From Narthecium ossifragum (lineage: Eukaryota > Streptophyta > Magnoliopsida > Dioscoreales > Nartheciaceae): a stretch of 64,000 nt of DNA. The first letter of the stretch is position 1. Every line of letters begins with the position of its first letter. The translations under genes were made by a program, and so were the position numbers. The notes below the pieces were generated by a model, which did no database searches, was not told where the DNA came from, and saw only the letters and a list, made by a program, of their open reading frames with translations. Positions 10,438 through 21,581 of the stretch are shown here, in pieces. The stretch spans positions 12,192,048 to 12,256,047 of the forward strand of contig OY986966.1 in NCBI GenBank assembly GCA_963920575.1, read 5' to 3'.

Positions 10438-11407
10438 TCAATCAACTGAAGGTGTGGAAGATGGAAATTCAGTTTTGATGTAGGCAAAAATGTCTTCAAG
10501 TTGCTTGGACATCTTTGCTTGATCCGCCGTGATTTATGCTTGGGAAGACTTGATGTCACCTTGATTCACTTCCATTCTTTCCAATCTTGCTTCAAGATCA
10601 TTAAGTCTTTGAGATGTGGTGCGACGAGCTCGGCTTTGGGAAGATTCACCTTGATATCCTTATAAGGACCTGCGCCTCTACCCATGTGGCTCGTTGTAGA
10701 CTGCAAAGGCAATTTGGTAAATTACGCATTGTTGGTTTATTTCACACCCGCGTGTGCACACACTGACCTTGTTTGTGTTAGTGCTTGATTAGAATGGTTA
10801 GGTGGACCCGGGATCGAAAGATCCGAGCTTGAGCTTGTCTACAACGAGCCACAGGGGTAGAGAGGCAGGTCCTCTCAGTCCTTGAAGTCTAGACTCTCCC
10901 CCTAAGTTTTCCTCATCATGCTCTTCTTGATGCTGACCTTCCTCATCACTACTAACATTAGGAACACTTAGGCCTAAGGCTCGCTTGGCGGAATTCATCC
11001 TTTTGAAGGTAGATTTATTGAAGGGTTGGGAGAGGGGTTTTCTTTCATCAACAGCTAGGTGAAGGGTAAGGGCTTGGAAAATATTTGTTAGAAGCCCTCC
11101 AAAAGGTAGTGATTGCCTAGCCGTAAGGTTAAGCATCTCCTTGATAATGACATAACCTAGGTTTAGAGGCTTCTTCTTAACCATGCAAGAAAGGACATAG
11201 GCATGTAGGGGCTTCAAGTGATCATGATGGCCAAGCTTAGCAAAAAGATTTGTTTCTAGAAAGTGGGCAAGCTCCCTATAGTTTTGGTGTAGGCTATTTA
11301 ATTCTATAGGATTTTTATCAACTAGATTAGGTTTAAGGATTATCGTTCTTCCTTGTTTATCCTGATCAATTCTTTTGAGATCCTCGTATGAAGTAAAATA
11401 TGTGCAC
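10438..11407 (-). pseudogene. C1 ORF3, C-terminal part (post-pol accessory protein)
   Basis: This is the C-terminal part of a protein encoded downstream of pol. Visible parts, in order: a conserved block (YEDLKRIDQ... to NLGYVIIKEML) resembling the putative plant transposon protein family (PF20167-like, from memory); a serine/acid stretch (SSDEEGQHQEEHDEE); and a predicted coiled coil (QRLNDLEARLERMEVNQ) ending at TGA 10438-10440. It is joined in sense to the N-terminal part at 18473-18962, from which TK2 separates it. A 217-bp foldback element (10662-10878) splits it again. An in-frame TAA in the coiled coil replaces the codon found in C2. Function unknown. Its place after pol is where SIRE-type elements carry env-like ORFs, but I see no signal peptide or transmembrane segment. 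Confidence 0.65.
10662..10878. mobile_element. 217-bp MITE-like foldback insertion built from Tekay U3 tip
   Basis: The insertion is flanked by the direct repeat tcctt (10657-10661 and 10879-10883), and C2 lacks it at the homologous place (about 33880). Its left 165 bp match the first bases of a Tekay LTR in + orientation. Its last 45 or so bp are the same LTR tip inverted, so the ends form imperfect terminal inverted repeats (GGACCTG...CTCTACCC against its complement). No coding capacity. Confidence 0.65.
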
Positions 11408-14195
11408 TGTGAGGACCCGTTCCTCCAACCCGGTCCGACCACGGTAGGTCGAGGGTCTGGTTTTGTGGTTTGGCCCGGTTGGTCTTGGGTTGCGATCGGT
11501 TGATCGCATCGCGATTTCTGGACCCCAAGGGCAATTCGGCAAATTGCGCCTTGGCGGTCAGTTTCACACCCGTGTAGTGCACACACAGCCTTGATTGATG
11601 TACGTGATTGAGTAGATCCAGTAGAGATCGTAACTTGGAGCCTGATCGGATTCAGTCCGATCAGTTGGTTCGTCTGAACCGGCTAAGCCACTTAAGTGGC
11701 TTAACCCTCTTTTCTCTCTGCTATTTACTTTCTCTCTCTTTCCTTCTCTCTTTCTTTTCCTTTCCTTTTCTTTTCCTTTGTTTTTCTTTTCCTTCTCTTC
11801 CTTACCTGCTTTCCCGTGCCCAAGCCTCCTCCTTCCTTTCCTTCTCTCTCCCGTGGCTACCTTCCCTCTCTCCCTCGGCGACCTCGTCACTTCCCCGGCG
11901 GCCTGGAGGCGGCGGCGAGGTCCCCTCCTCCTCCTCCTCCTCCCTCTCCTCTCTCTCTCCGGCGGCAGCCCTCTCCCTTTTCCGACGATGGCTGCGGCTG
12001 TGGGAGGCGTCCGGCGGCTTTTCGGCGAGCTGGAGACGACGGCGACGATGGGGGATGGTGGATCACGGCGGATTGAAGCTTGGATTTGCGTTTGAGGTAG
12101 GGTTTCTACCTTGATCCCTAAGATATGTTAGATCTAGGGTTTGGTTGTTAGATCTATGGTTTTATTTGTGTAATGTGATGCTTATAGACTTGGTTAGCAA
12201 CTGATTAGAGCTTGGTAGGATTTGATCTTGGTTTTTATCCGGATTTATGCAAGGATTTCTCGGATTTCATCAAACCCCTGTTTTTCTGTGAGCTGAGATG
12301 TTCGAGCTCAGATCCTCGCTCATTCATGCATGATCTCGTGAAACTTTCAAGATGAAAGTTGTAGATCATCGAGTTATCTTTCGATTGCAGCTGATTTCAT
12401 GATTTTTGGATTTTCTTACGATTTTTGATGAATTGTTTCCTAAACTGCTGCGAAACAGAGATTGAGAAATTGATTAGTCTAATATGTGAAAATTAGACTT
12501 CCATTAGATCTAATTCTTGGTCAGCATGCTCCCAATATATTAATCAATATCTTATTAAGTTTGAGTTGAGGTTTAACGTCGTTTGGACGTCGATTTGCGA
12601 AGATTTCATCTTCGCTAAATGTGGTTTACTGTAGCAATCCGAGATTTGGCTTTTTAATGGATCTTTGATGTTTTATCGGGTTTGGTGCTTCAGGATTCAT
12701 GGATTTAGCATTCCTAGTGATCTGTAGGATTAGTATGCTCGAATTGTTGTTCTTTTGGCGGATAATTACCTAATTAACTTTCAATTTATAGAACATGCCA
12801 TTGCTTTAGATGTAAATTATAATTTTGTATTATACGCATGTTAAAGCCCGTGTGAGGCTCATGGTTGAACCAAGGGAGTTATGCCCTTGGGATGTTTAGA
12901 TTGATAAGCGGGCCGAAGGTATGCCCTAGTTGATGTGTATTGCAAATGTGTTTGATTATTATCTGTGTGGCCGGGGTTGTGCCCCCGTTGTAGAAATTGC
13001 GGTTGACGGCTGTGGACGCCGTTGTAATGCCAAATTTTGATCTGTTGGATGCTTCTTATTATAGCTTTGCTAGATAGATCATTATTGCTTGAACCTCTGC
13101 TATGATTACCCTCCGGCAAGCTTGATGCTTCCCCTAGCCCGTGTATGTTGTCTTGGCATATTGTTGCATGCTACTCTTCCTGTATTCCTGTGCCTGAGCA
13201 TTGCATGCATCTGTGTGCATTAGAAGCATTAGGCTAGGTGCTAGACGATGGTTTCGATCGTCGGTCCGGGGTTCTCGAGTAGCCTGGATCTAGCCCTAGG
13301 GCCGGGGCTTGGGTAGTCGAGGATTAGGACGTGATTGTTGTCAGTGATCATGTTTGATATCATTCGACGATTATTAAGTAGTTGGACTGGAATATTATAT
13401 TGTTTGAGGTTATAGAGGTCGTGTCGGCCTTAAGTTGGATGCTGAGGTGTAGCCGGTGTTCCACTGTGTTGACCCTTGATTAGAGGGGTTGCCTACTTAG
13501 CGATGCAGTTTCTTGCCTGTAGTGTCGGTACCTACTTGTGGGCCAGCAGTGTTATTTCCTGCTACTGTGTGCGACCAGACATGTGACCAGCTCGGCTGGA
13601 AGACCATGATCGTGGGCCTCAGGGACACGCGGTGGGGTTATGGGACCCCTGTGTACACCCAGGTCTTACTTGAGGGCGACACTTTTGTGTTCCCCTTCCT
13701 TCTGTGTGACGTAGTGTAGAACCCTACTGAGCAAGCTTTGTTGCTCACTCCTACCTGGGCTGCATCGGCGATGCAGGTCGATGCAGTCCCTTCTTTTTCA
13801 GGTAGTTGCGATGTTGGAGGCGGCACTCCCCTTGGTGGTGCGTGAGATCTAGGATATCATCAGTTTATTTTATTCAATTGATGTACAGCTTTAAATGTAT
13901 AAATTGTAATCTGAAGGAGAAACATATTTGTATTTCAATTTGATGTAAATTAATCAGAGATTGCTGTACTTAGAAGATTTGAATCATTATTGTATCTTTT
14001 TAAAGTTAATTGAGTATTGTAGTCGTTAATTCGTATTATGATTTGATGATAGGATAGTTTAAATTAATTGTGAATATTATAATCATGCACCAGGTTTAAA
14101 AGTGATGTTTACAGGGGAGGCTCTCGCCGTTTGATTTTAGAGTTTAGGACCCTCACGTCCCGGTCCGGATGGGTTTTCTGGGTCGGGGCGTGACA
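11408..14195 (+). repeat. TK2 5' LTR, 2788 bp
   Basis: Bounded by TGTGAGG and CGTGACA, immediately followed by a primer-binding site. It contains a CT-rich stretch (11700-11960). ORFs across that stretch are low-complexity and not credible genes. Its last 574 bp (13622-14195) recur at 17899-18472 with about seven substitutions and no indels. Confidence 0.85.
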
Positions 14196-14198
14196 ACT

Positions 14199-14210
14199 TG
14201 GTATCAGAGC
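14199..14210 (+). promoter_or_regulatory. TK2 primer-binding site (initiator tRNA-Met)
   Basis: TGGTATCAGAGC, three bases after the LTR end, is the usual complement of the 3' end of plant initiator tRNA-Met and primes minus-strand cDNA synthesis. Confidence 0.9.
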
Positions 14211-16100
14211 AGGCTGTAGGTCCCAGGGATAGGATTAGGCTTGCGGTTAAGGTTTTGAGTGTGGAATGGGATAGTTCTAGGTCTAGAACATCCTTGCATG
14301 GTTGTTTGCGATTGTGTTGTCCGTTCCCTCGCCTGACGGTGTCTCCCCCCGTGCTGGAGATGAGCGAGTAGGGAATAGGACGTGTCGCCTGTATACTCTT
14401 GGAATCCTGAGAGGTGGACCGGTTGTCGTCCAGGGGCGATGTTGGAGATCCTTCGACAGTAGAGGACTGATTGGAGGAGGTGTCCCGGATTCCGGATGTT
14501 TTGGACATCCTGGAGTATCACTTGCTTGGGAGGCCTTTGTTTTCTTGCCTTCCTAGGAAGCGATGTGTAGTGGCGCTCATCGGGGCCACTAGGGACACTG
14601 TTGTTTGTGTGTTGAGAACAGTTCGCGTACTGTTCTTTGGCACCTACCCTTGGAGGGTGTAGTTGGGAGTACCTTCCTCTGTTCTTGGTACTCGCACCGC
14701 GTGGCAGCACACGGGTTGGTTGGATCACCTGGTTCGGTATGCTGGAGCGACAGCGGGGGACGCCCTGGACTGTACTCAGAATACTGAGATAGATGACTTG
14801 AGGGTTGACACCGGACTGTTGGTCGGTGGTCGTGGTGAGTTTCGGGGTTGTCATTTCTGCTTCTGGGGAACGGCAGGGTAGCCGCTGGCAGAGTTCAGTG
14901 GTTTCAACATCAGCGACAGCCGTGGCAGCAGCAGCATCGTGCCGGTCCTTTGAGAGGCAGCCTGGACCGCCAGACTGAGAGGGAATCCACAGGGTGCTCG
15001 AGTGCTAGCCGCCGGGTGCCTTTCCGCCGACGGTGCTGGTTGCGAGGGGTGCTGGGCGCTTACCGCAGAGCAGACGGGCGTGACGCACGGCGTGGAGCAG
15101 AGCAGTGGGTTGATACCTCAGTTGGGTCAGGTACCTGGGGCAGACGCGGAGAAATTCAGATTCCAGATAGAGCCTTGCCGGAGACGAGGCAGCGATCAGT
15201 CTTACCAGAGTTTCACGCACTTCTGGGCAGAGAGTAGCTTCAGCAGCAGCCCGTTTCAGAGCCGCCTTCCTTCAAATCTCCGCTTCAGCATTCAGGTTTT
15301 GGAGCGTCTTGCGGCTCGTGCTTTCTTGTGGCTCTGGGTGTTTCCCCCTTGTGACTCGTCCCCGTGTAGCCGTGTTGGCTTGGGACTGGAGTCGGGTGTG
15401 GCTTTGGGAGTAGCCACCGATTTGGGACAAGAGCTTGGGTTGGTTGCTCTTGTTGGGGCGTTTGCTAGAGGTTGGAGACCTCTAGGTGTCCGTCGCCCAC
15501 GTGTGGGATACATTGGGGGTTCGACGGCTTCCTCGGTTTGCGCTGGTTGCTCGCGCACCGAGTTGTGCTTCTTTGGTCGTGGGAAGGTGTCGCGGGTACA
15601 CCTAACGGCGTTGTTTTGCTCTCGTTGAAGGTTGTGGGTTGGCGCCCCTTCTGGTTGTCGAGAGCTGAGATTGTTCACCAGTCTGTGGTGAACTCCTCCC
15701 TCTTTTGTTTTGAGGATGCTCAGGAGAGCAGGTTTCCCTCGTGTTGTTGTTTGTGCAACTGTCCTTTTGAGGAGCTTCCAGGATATTCCGCCTTCGCGGG
15801 ATTGCCGAGTTTGGACTCGAGGTTCGTTCGGGGTAATTCAACCAGTGTCTTCAGTGAACACGTCGCAGAGACCTTAGGGCTGAGTAGGCCGAGCTGTATT
15901 TGGGGTAGAGGCGACCGTCGAGGACGGGTGTTTGCTCTTCCGGACCGTGGGCTGTTGGACCACGTGCAGCAGTTTCCGTCATCGTAGCAGTTTCATCAGT
16001 CACATCAGCAAACCGTCCCCGAGCCTTTCATTCTCCGACGAGTACGTGCCCGTTGCAGTGCATCGCCGAGATACTCGTCAGCTCAGAGTTTTGTCGACCC
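14211..16100 (+). pseudogene. gag: TK2 gag remnant
   Basis: Frame-broken sequence with recognisable Tekay gag traces: a Gln-rich stretch near 14890-14960 and the end-of-gag block around 15900-15990 (RVFALPDRG, matching RVFALPEREQ in TK6). No zinc knuckle and no continuous ORF survive. Reverse-strand and other-frame ORFs here are incidental in GC-rich sequence. Confidence 0.55.
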
Positions 16101-17898
16101 TCTCGTAGGTCGGTCTTTGCACCAGCTATAATTAGATAAAGTTTCGGGATTGCAAAATCCCGAGGGCAGCTTTCAGTATGAGATACGGATTGTGTCGGCG
16201 GCAGGCAAATTAGTTGATCCAGCTGAGCTTGAAGCAGATATGTGACGGCGGAGATCGAAGACTGTATCCGAGTTTTAGCAGAGACATCTTCAAGACCGCG
16301 GGACTGTTGACCAGATTGACCAGGTGACCGGATGTCTTGTCTTAAAGTCACTACGTCAGTGCCTTTAAGGGTGATAGCAACTGGTAGTTGCTAGAAAGGT
16401 TTCGACCTTTCGAGTATTTCACCTTTCAGCTAAGGCTAATGCCATAGTTGTTACCTCGGGCAGATGGGTCAGAGGAAATAGAGCAACTTTAGCGGCAGTG
16501 ACAACCCAGCAGTGGCGGAGATGGAGGCAATTACCCAGTTTAGACAGCACTCATTACCACTCAGAAGATGTCAGTGTGTCAGTCCACAGTGATGGTGATG
16601 TGAAGTGATGACACGAATCTTACGGAGGTCCGTGCCCAGATTGATACCCAGCGTGTAGATGAGAGTCAGACCGCGTCAGCATGCAGCAGATTGTGTTTCA
16701 GAGGCCGAGCCTCAGCTCCAGAGTTGTGCAATGATAGTGTTCAAGCGTCCTGCTCTTTTCCCTTGTTGGCCACCTCGGAGGCATGGTGGTATATCGTGAC
16801 CGTCATCAGCGTTGGTAGCACGAGGTGTAGAGTTCGTCCCCACTACTTCACCTGTCAGGAGGTGAAGGCGGAGCATCCGCAGATAGCAGACCCGTTACAG
16901 CTTTTCCAGTGTCAGCGAAAGTGGAAGCATAGCATGGTGTATGTCATCACCAGATTGCATGAGACTTAGAGAGGACGATCGAGATCTCGGAGGGCAAGCT
17001 TAGGGCATGTGTCCTTGATGCAGCAGGTAGCTGGGAGGAGTACATCGCTTTGCTGGAGTCCGTCTACTTCAGCAGTCGTTAGTCCAGACGTACGTACCAT
17101 TCAAGGCATAGCACGGCAGTTCGCGCCGTTCTTCTGATTGCTCAACAGAGGTTGAGGCATCACCCACCTTTCCAGACATCATCAGACAGTCTCCAGAGAG
17201 CTTAGCACAGATCAGACAGAGACTCCTAACAGCGCAGAGCAGACGAGAGCTACGCAGATCAGGGGTGATGACTTTCGGAATTTTTCAGTTGGTAACAGTG
17301 TTTCTGAAGGTCCATTTGCACAGACGATTAGTCAGGGTTTGCAGAGAGCAGAGTCTTGACGACATGGAGCGACAACGACACCGAGCCTACAGAGATTCCT
17401 GACGACATCAGCAGACGGTGATTGTGCTCCAGAAATCGACTAGCAGTTTCAGAGTTGCACGAGGACATCATTGGTGATGCTCACTTTTTCCTTGGTGCTG
17501 TTCATTCCAGAGGCATGAGGGAATATTGTGGACTTCGTCATCAGCTTAATTGGCATCGGTGTAGAGGTCAGAAAAGAGAATCAGTGTAGATCAGGTCAGA
17601 GTTGACAGAGGACTTTGTGCAAATCAGAAGCGGTGACTGTTGGAGACACAGTTGGTGACAGAGTGTCATTTCAGACGATACGAGATAGATCCATTGAGTG
17701 TTGGCAGCAGAGGTGCCGAGGAGGCTTCGTTCAGTTGCGTCGTCCGTTATCAGACGTGATGATTCAGGCTTGGGTCAGATAGATTGCATAAGAGGGCAAT
17801 TAGTTCAGATGATTGGCATGAGAGACCAGTCACGAGAGACAGGATGGTTCAGTCAGCTTTAGTGCCCTGGAGGTACAGAGGTGTTGTAGAGGTAACTT
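16101..17898 (+). pseudogene. pol: TK2 pol remnant, heavily deleted
   Basis: Short stretches align by eye to TK6 pol in the right order. They are reverse transcriptase near 16130-16200 (around the [12 protein letters not shown] block), the RT thumb near 16230-16330, the integrase linker near 16855-16935 and the integrase C-terminal region near 16995-17090 and 17180-17260. Intervening domains, including the RT catalytic box and most of RNase H, are missing. Stops occur in all frames. The region ends abruptly at 17898, where LTR sequence begins mid-LTR. Confidence 0.55.
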
Positions 17899-18472
17899 GG
17901 GACACGCGGTGGGGTTATGGGACCCCTGTGTACACCCAGGTCTTACTTGAGGGCGACACTTTTGTGTTCCCCTTCCTTCTGTGTGACGTAGTGTAGAACC
18001 CTACTGAGCAAGCTTTTTTGCTCACTCCTACCTGGGCTGCATCGGCGATGCAGGTCGATGCAGTCCCTTCTTTTTCAGGTAGTTACGGTGTTGGAGGCGG
18101 CACTCCCCTTGGTGGTGCGTGAGATCGAGGATATCATCAGTTTATTTTATTCAATTGATGTACAACTTTAAATGTATAAATTGTAATCTGAAGGAGAAAC
18201 ATATTTGTATTTCAATTTGATGTAAATTAATCAGAGATTGCTGTACTTAGAAGATTTGAATCATTATTGTATCTTTTTAAAGTTAATTGAGTATTGTAGT
18301 CGTTAATTCGTATTATGATTTGATGATAGGATAGTTTAAATTAATTGTGAATATTATAATCATGCACCAGGTTTAAAAGTGATGTTTACAGGGGAGGCTC
18401 TCGCCGTTTGATTTTAGAGTTTAGGACCCTCACGTCCCGGTCCGAATGGGTTTTCTGGGTCTGGGCGTGACA
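17899..18472 (+). repeat. TK2 3' LTR, last 574 bp only
   Basis: Colinear with 13622-14195 at a constant offset of 4277. The first 2.2 kb of the LTR and the polypurine tract are deleted, but the outer terminus and target duplication remain. Confidence 0.9.
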
Positions 18473-18962
18473 TACACTCTACTCGATTTGGTGCATTTAG
18501 TATCTCATTTAACCACTCTACTGTAATCTTGATTTCATTTCCATAGATATAGCTACTAATGGTCACATATCCTTCATCATCAATAACTTCAGTCATATTG
18601 CAATAAAAATATCGAACCATTTCGGGATACATAAATTGGGGCAAATCTAAGAATTTCTTCCAACCCATATCAGTGAAAAATTTTTCAACTACATATTCCT
18701 TTTCTATGGGCAACTGAAGAACTCTACCCGATACCACAAATTTGTCCTTCAATTCTGGCCAAGAGTCATACCTATCTTTGTCTAGGAAGAAATAGCCATC
18801 GAAGGAAGGAGTAGAAGAAGGCATGGATGAGGACTGTGGAAGTGAACCTTTGGCTTTCTTCACCAACCTTCTCTTTGCCACTGCCTGCCTCTTCTTCTCA
18901 CCTTGCGTCGGAGCAGTCAGCGCCGGAAGTGGAGGAGGTCCGGCGTTCTTGGTGCGAGGTAT
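18473..18962 (-). pseudogene. C1 ORF3, N-terminal part
   Basis: This is the N-terminal portion of the accessory protein that follows pol in C1. It has a basic, Lys/Arg-rich N-terminus (KRRLVKKAKG), a Ser/Pro linker, then a conserved block with FDGYFFLDKDRYDSWPEL and WLNEILNAPNRVE, up to the TK2 insertion point. The start codon expected at 18962-18960 reads ATA; C2 has ATG at the same position (40651-40649). The reading frame continues on the other side of TK2 at 11407. The basic N-terminus, acidic middle and C-terminal coiled coil could suit a nucleic-acid or scaffold-binding protein, but that is only inference. Confidence 0.65.
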
Positions 18963-19610
18963 GGTTCGAGGCTCAGTTATGGTTTTGAAAGGAGAGGGGA
19001 AAGGAGAGGTCGATCCTGAGGTGTAGCGGACGAAGAAGAGCTAGGGCACGGTCGATGGAGAGGGCTATGGCACAGTCGACCTAATGAAGATGGCGGACGT
19101 TGCAGAGGGGCTAGGGCACGGTCGAACCAATGAAGCTTTGATCGGGGGGTTATAAGGGGACATTAAGTGAAAATGACTGAAAAGCCCTCACCTATTGTCA
19201 CACAATCCGTGGCGGTCGATCCTAAGCAGTTGGCGGTCGACTGTCACGAACAATATGTCTAATATTAAAGTCTAATGGTCGATCCGAGGAAGTTGGCCGT
19301 CGACCGTGGCACACGATAGGTGTAAAAATGAAAGCCCATGGTTGATCCAAGGAGTAGGCGGTCTACCGGCCAGTGCGAAGGTACGCACGGTCGACCGTCA
19401 GTTCCAGAAAGTGAATTTTGAAATTTAATTTAAAATTATTTTTAAATTAAAACATCACAAAACTTTACATACACGTGTAACTAAATATTATGAGCTAAAA
19501 ACAACTCATCAATCATGAAAATCACTCAATTTATCAAAATTTAGAACTCAAGTAGGATATTGTATAAAAAGCAGATAAAGAGGTGACCATACCTTTTCCT
19601 TTTAGCTCGT
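18963..19610 (-). promoter_or_regulatory. spacer between pol and ORF3 with TATA box and palindrome array
   Basis: On the - strand the order after the pol stop is AT-rich spacer, then a GGTCGACC-type palindrome array (19400 down to about 19200), then a TATA-like element (cttataac, about 19150), then the ORF3 start (18962), about 190 nt further on. More degenerate GGTCGA motifs lie between the TATA and the start. C2 repeats this layout at 40652-41166. I infer an internal promoter for ORF3. Confidence 0.5.
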
Positions 19611-20075
19611 TTATTTTGGACATCCATTAGACATCCCAAGCTCCCTTAGTAGATATAGAAATCTGTCTTCACTCAAGGGTTTGGTTAGAATATCCGCAAT
19701 TTGATGCTCGGTGCTAATAAATTCAAGTGCAATATCTCCTTTTTGTGTGTGATCACGAAGGAAATGATGTCGAATTTCTATGTGTTTTGTCCTAGAATGT
19801 AGGATGGGATTCTAAGATAAGCTTATGGCACTAGTGTTGTCACATCTAATAGGCATTTTGTCTACATGTATGTTGTAATCTACCAATTGCATTTTCATCC
19901 AAAGTAATTTTGCACAACAACTACCCGCCGTAATGTATTCCGCTTCGGTGGTGGATAAAGCAACTGAATTTTGCTTCTTTGAGAACCAAGAAACAAGTGC
20001 ATGACCAAGAAAGTGACATGTACCACTTGTGCTTTTTGTTTCAAGCCTACATCCGCCAAAATCCGCATCGGAGTA
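19611..20075 (-). pseudogene. pol: C1 pol: RNase H domain (C-terminal end)
   Basis: Ty1/copia RNase H with the motifs YSDADFGG, STTEAEYI and DNTSAI, followed by the conserved C-terminal copia tail (TKHIEI, HQIADILTKPLS) ending at TAA 19613-19611. An in-frame TAG follows ISLS (about 19811-19809), where C2 has Lys. The upstream side is cut by a solo LTR at 20076, beyond which the protein continues at 21582. The homologous C2 domain is at 41167-41679. Confidence 0.85.
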
Positions 20076-21576
20076 TGATGTGCTGTCGTAGGCACTCAAA
20101 AATAAAACCAATACTCTTCAAAATAAATGTAGTAGTGCGAGTACGAGTCGATCCCACGAAGAGTGTTTAGCCTAGTTTTGTGCTAAGTGAACAAAGATAG
20201 GGGGGTTTTTAAATGTGAGGAAAATAATAAAGAAATAATCTAAAGCGAAGAAACGAGTTAAATCAAGAGAACAAACCTTGGTTTGAGTCAACATCCACCA
20301 TCGGAATCCAACAACTGATCATAGATGCAAGTATCAATCAATTCATACCATGAATATTCACCGTCCGAATTCAATTCGAATCTCTCCTCAATCTTAGTTA
20401 ATTAGAAACAAGCGATCTAATCAACCCTAACTACTACACAACCTAAGACAAGCGTTGTAGATTTAATCTAGTAGCAGCGTTAAGAATAGGGAGACCGATG
20501 AAGCTAAACAACACAAGCACAAGCGATTGCATTTAATCTAGTAGAATATTCTTCCTAAGACTTAACAATCTCTGAAACACAGTAGATTATTAAACCCTAG
20601 TTGCTTCGCAGATTAGAGGGATCAAACAATTCCGGATTTGATATCCAACCTAGCAGTAGATCGCAATGAATAATAAACTAGTAGCGCTCCTAGCAATTAG
20701 ACAAGACAATCATGAATATTTAATAACAGAAGAACATTCAATACTCATCTATAAACTGAACAATAAAAATAAATTAGATCTCACAGTTTCATTGATTCCG
20801 AGGTTTCAGTCTCCTCAACCAAGGATCAAGATTTAGCCACGCAGGGCCATCGAGAACAATCCTCCAAAAGATTTCATTAAACAAGAGAAAATCTAGGAAA
20901 ATATAAAGGAGGAGAAAGAGCAGCCAAAAGTGTCCAAGAATCCCCCCTTAAACCCTAGAAAGAGTCCTATTTATAGCCCCAAAGTCTCTCCATCAATGGA
21001 TTAGATCTAAACCGTTGATTTTCTTCACTGGGAAAGTCCGATCGATCGGACTTTGGGTGTCGGATCGATCAGTTGCGTAAAAAACCTCCGTCTCTGGCTA
21101 TTCCCGAGTCCGATCGATCGGACTTAGTAAAATGGATGGAGGGATCGATCGGACTTAGTTCAGCCAAAACATATATGTTCTGTCACGTTTCTGCATAGTC
21201 GGATCGATCGGACTCTGGGTGTCGGATCGATCGGACGTTCCAGCGTATTTACTGTTCTGCCATCCAGACTGCGCCATCAGTACTAAAATTACCGTAACTT
21301 CCTCTAGGAAATCCAGAATCTCGAACCGTAAAATTCTCCAGAAACTAGACTTCAAGAGCTTTCCAACCATATATGGTACAACATCTAGTTCTTCATGAGC
21401 AGGTACAGATTAATCTTTAAAGTTGATCCATGCACTCTTTTCAGCTTCTTTTCGACTTAAGAACTTCAATTGCATCCTAAATCAAAATATAAGAATAATG
21501 ACTATATTTAGGAACTAAATAAGCACATGAGACTAAGTATTAAGGGATAAAAATATAACATTATGCATCATCATCA
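20076..21576 (-). mobile_element. solo LTR of the NA-1 family (1501 bp) inserted in C1 pol
   Basis: It begins TGATGTGCTG and ends CATCATCA, flanked by gagta at 20071-20075 and 21577-21581. The C2 copy of pol at about 41630-41645 has the uninterrupted site, with one gagta. The sequence is homologous to the NA-1 LTRs (34066-35742 and 38636-40312) but shorter. It is drawn on the - strand because the U3, with its palindrome array, lies to the right. A single LTR with an intact duplication is the product of LTR-LTR recombination. Confidence 0.93.
21040..21240 (-). repeat. CCGATCGATCGG palindrome array in solo LTR
   Basis: About eight GATCGATC cores, several inside the 16-bp palindrome GTCCGATCGATCGGAC, often paired at a spacing of about 8 bp. 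A TATA box (ctatttatag, 20968-20977; TATAAATAG on the - strand) lies just downstream in LTR orientation. Confidence 0.85.
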
Positions 21577-21581
21577 GAGTA

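Larger units (their letters stand above)
11408..18472 (+). mobile_element. TK2, Tekay-like element with decayed interior
   Basis: LTR start TGTGAGGACCC at 11408 and LTR end GGGCGTGACA at 18472 are flanked by tgcac (11403-11407) and tacac (18473-18477), a target duplication with one transition. The element sits inside ORF3 of C1. It has a complete 5' LTR, a tRNA-Met primer site, a 3.7 kb interior without usable ORFs and a 3' LTR reduced to its last 574 bp. Confidence 0.8.

Noticed and set aside
11608..12114. Ser/Leu/Pro-rich ORFs in the TK2 LTR (also 7581-7859, 28635-29015, 43759-44317)
   Set aside because: They lie in CT- or GA-rich low-complexity LTR sequence and have no domain.
14199..14210. 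tRNA gene at the TGGTATCAGAGC motif (also the tRNA-Asp-like 18-mers at 38613 and 56758)
   Set aside because: Only the 12-18 bases complementary to the tRNA 3' end are present, directly beside LTR ends. They are primer-binding sites.
14137..15987. Several ORFs of 120-216 aa on both strands in the TK2 interior
   Set aside because: Shadow frames of decayed GC-rich gag. Only the short matches to TK6 gag are meaningful.
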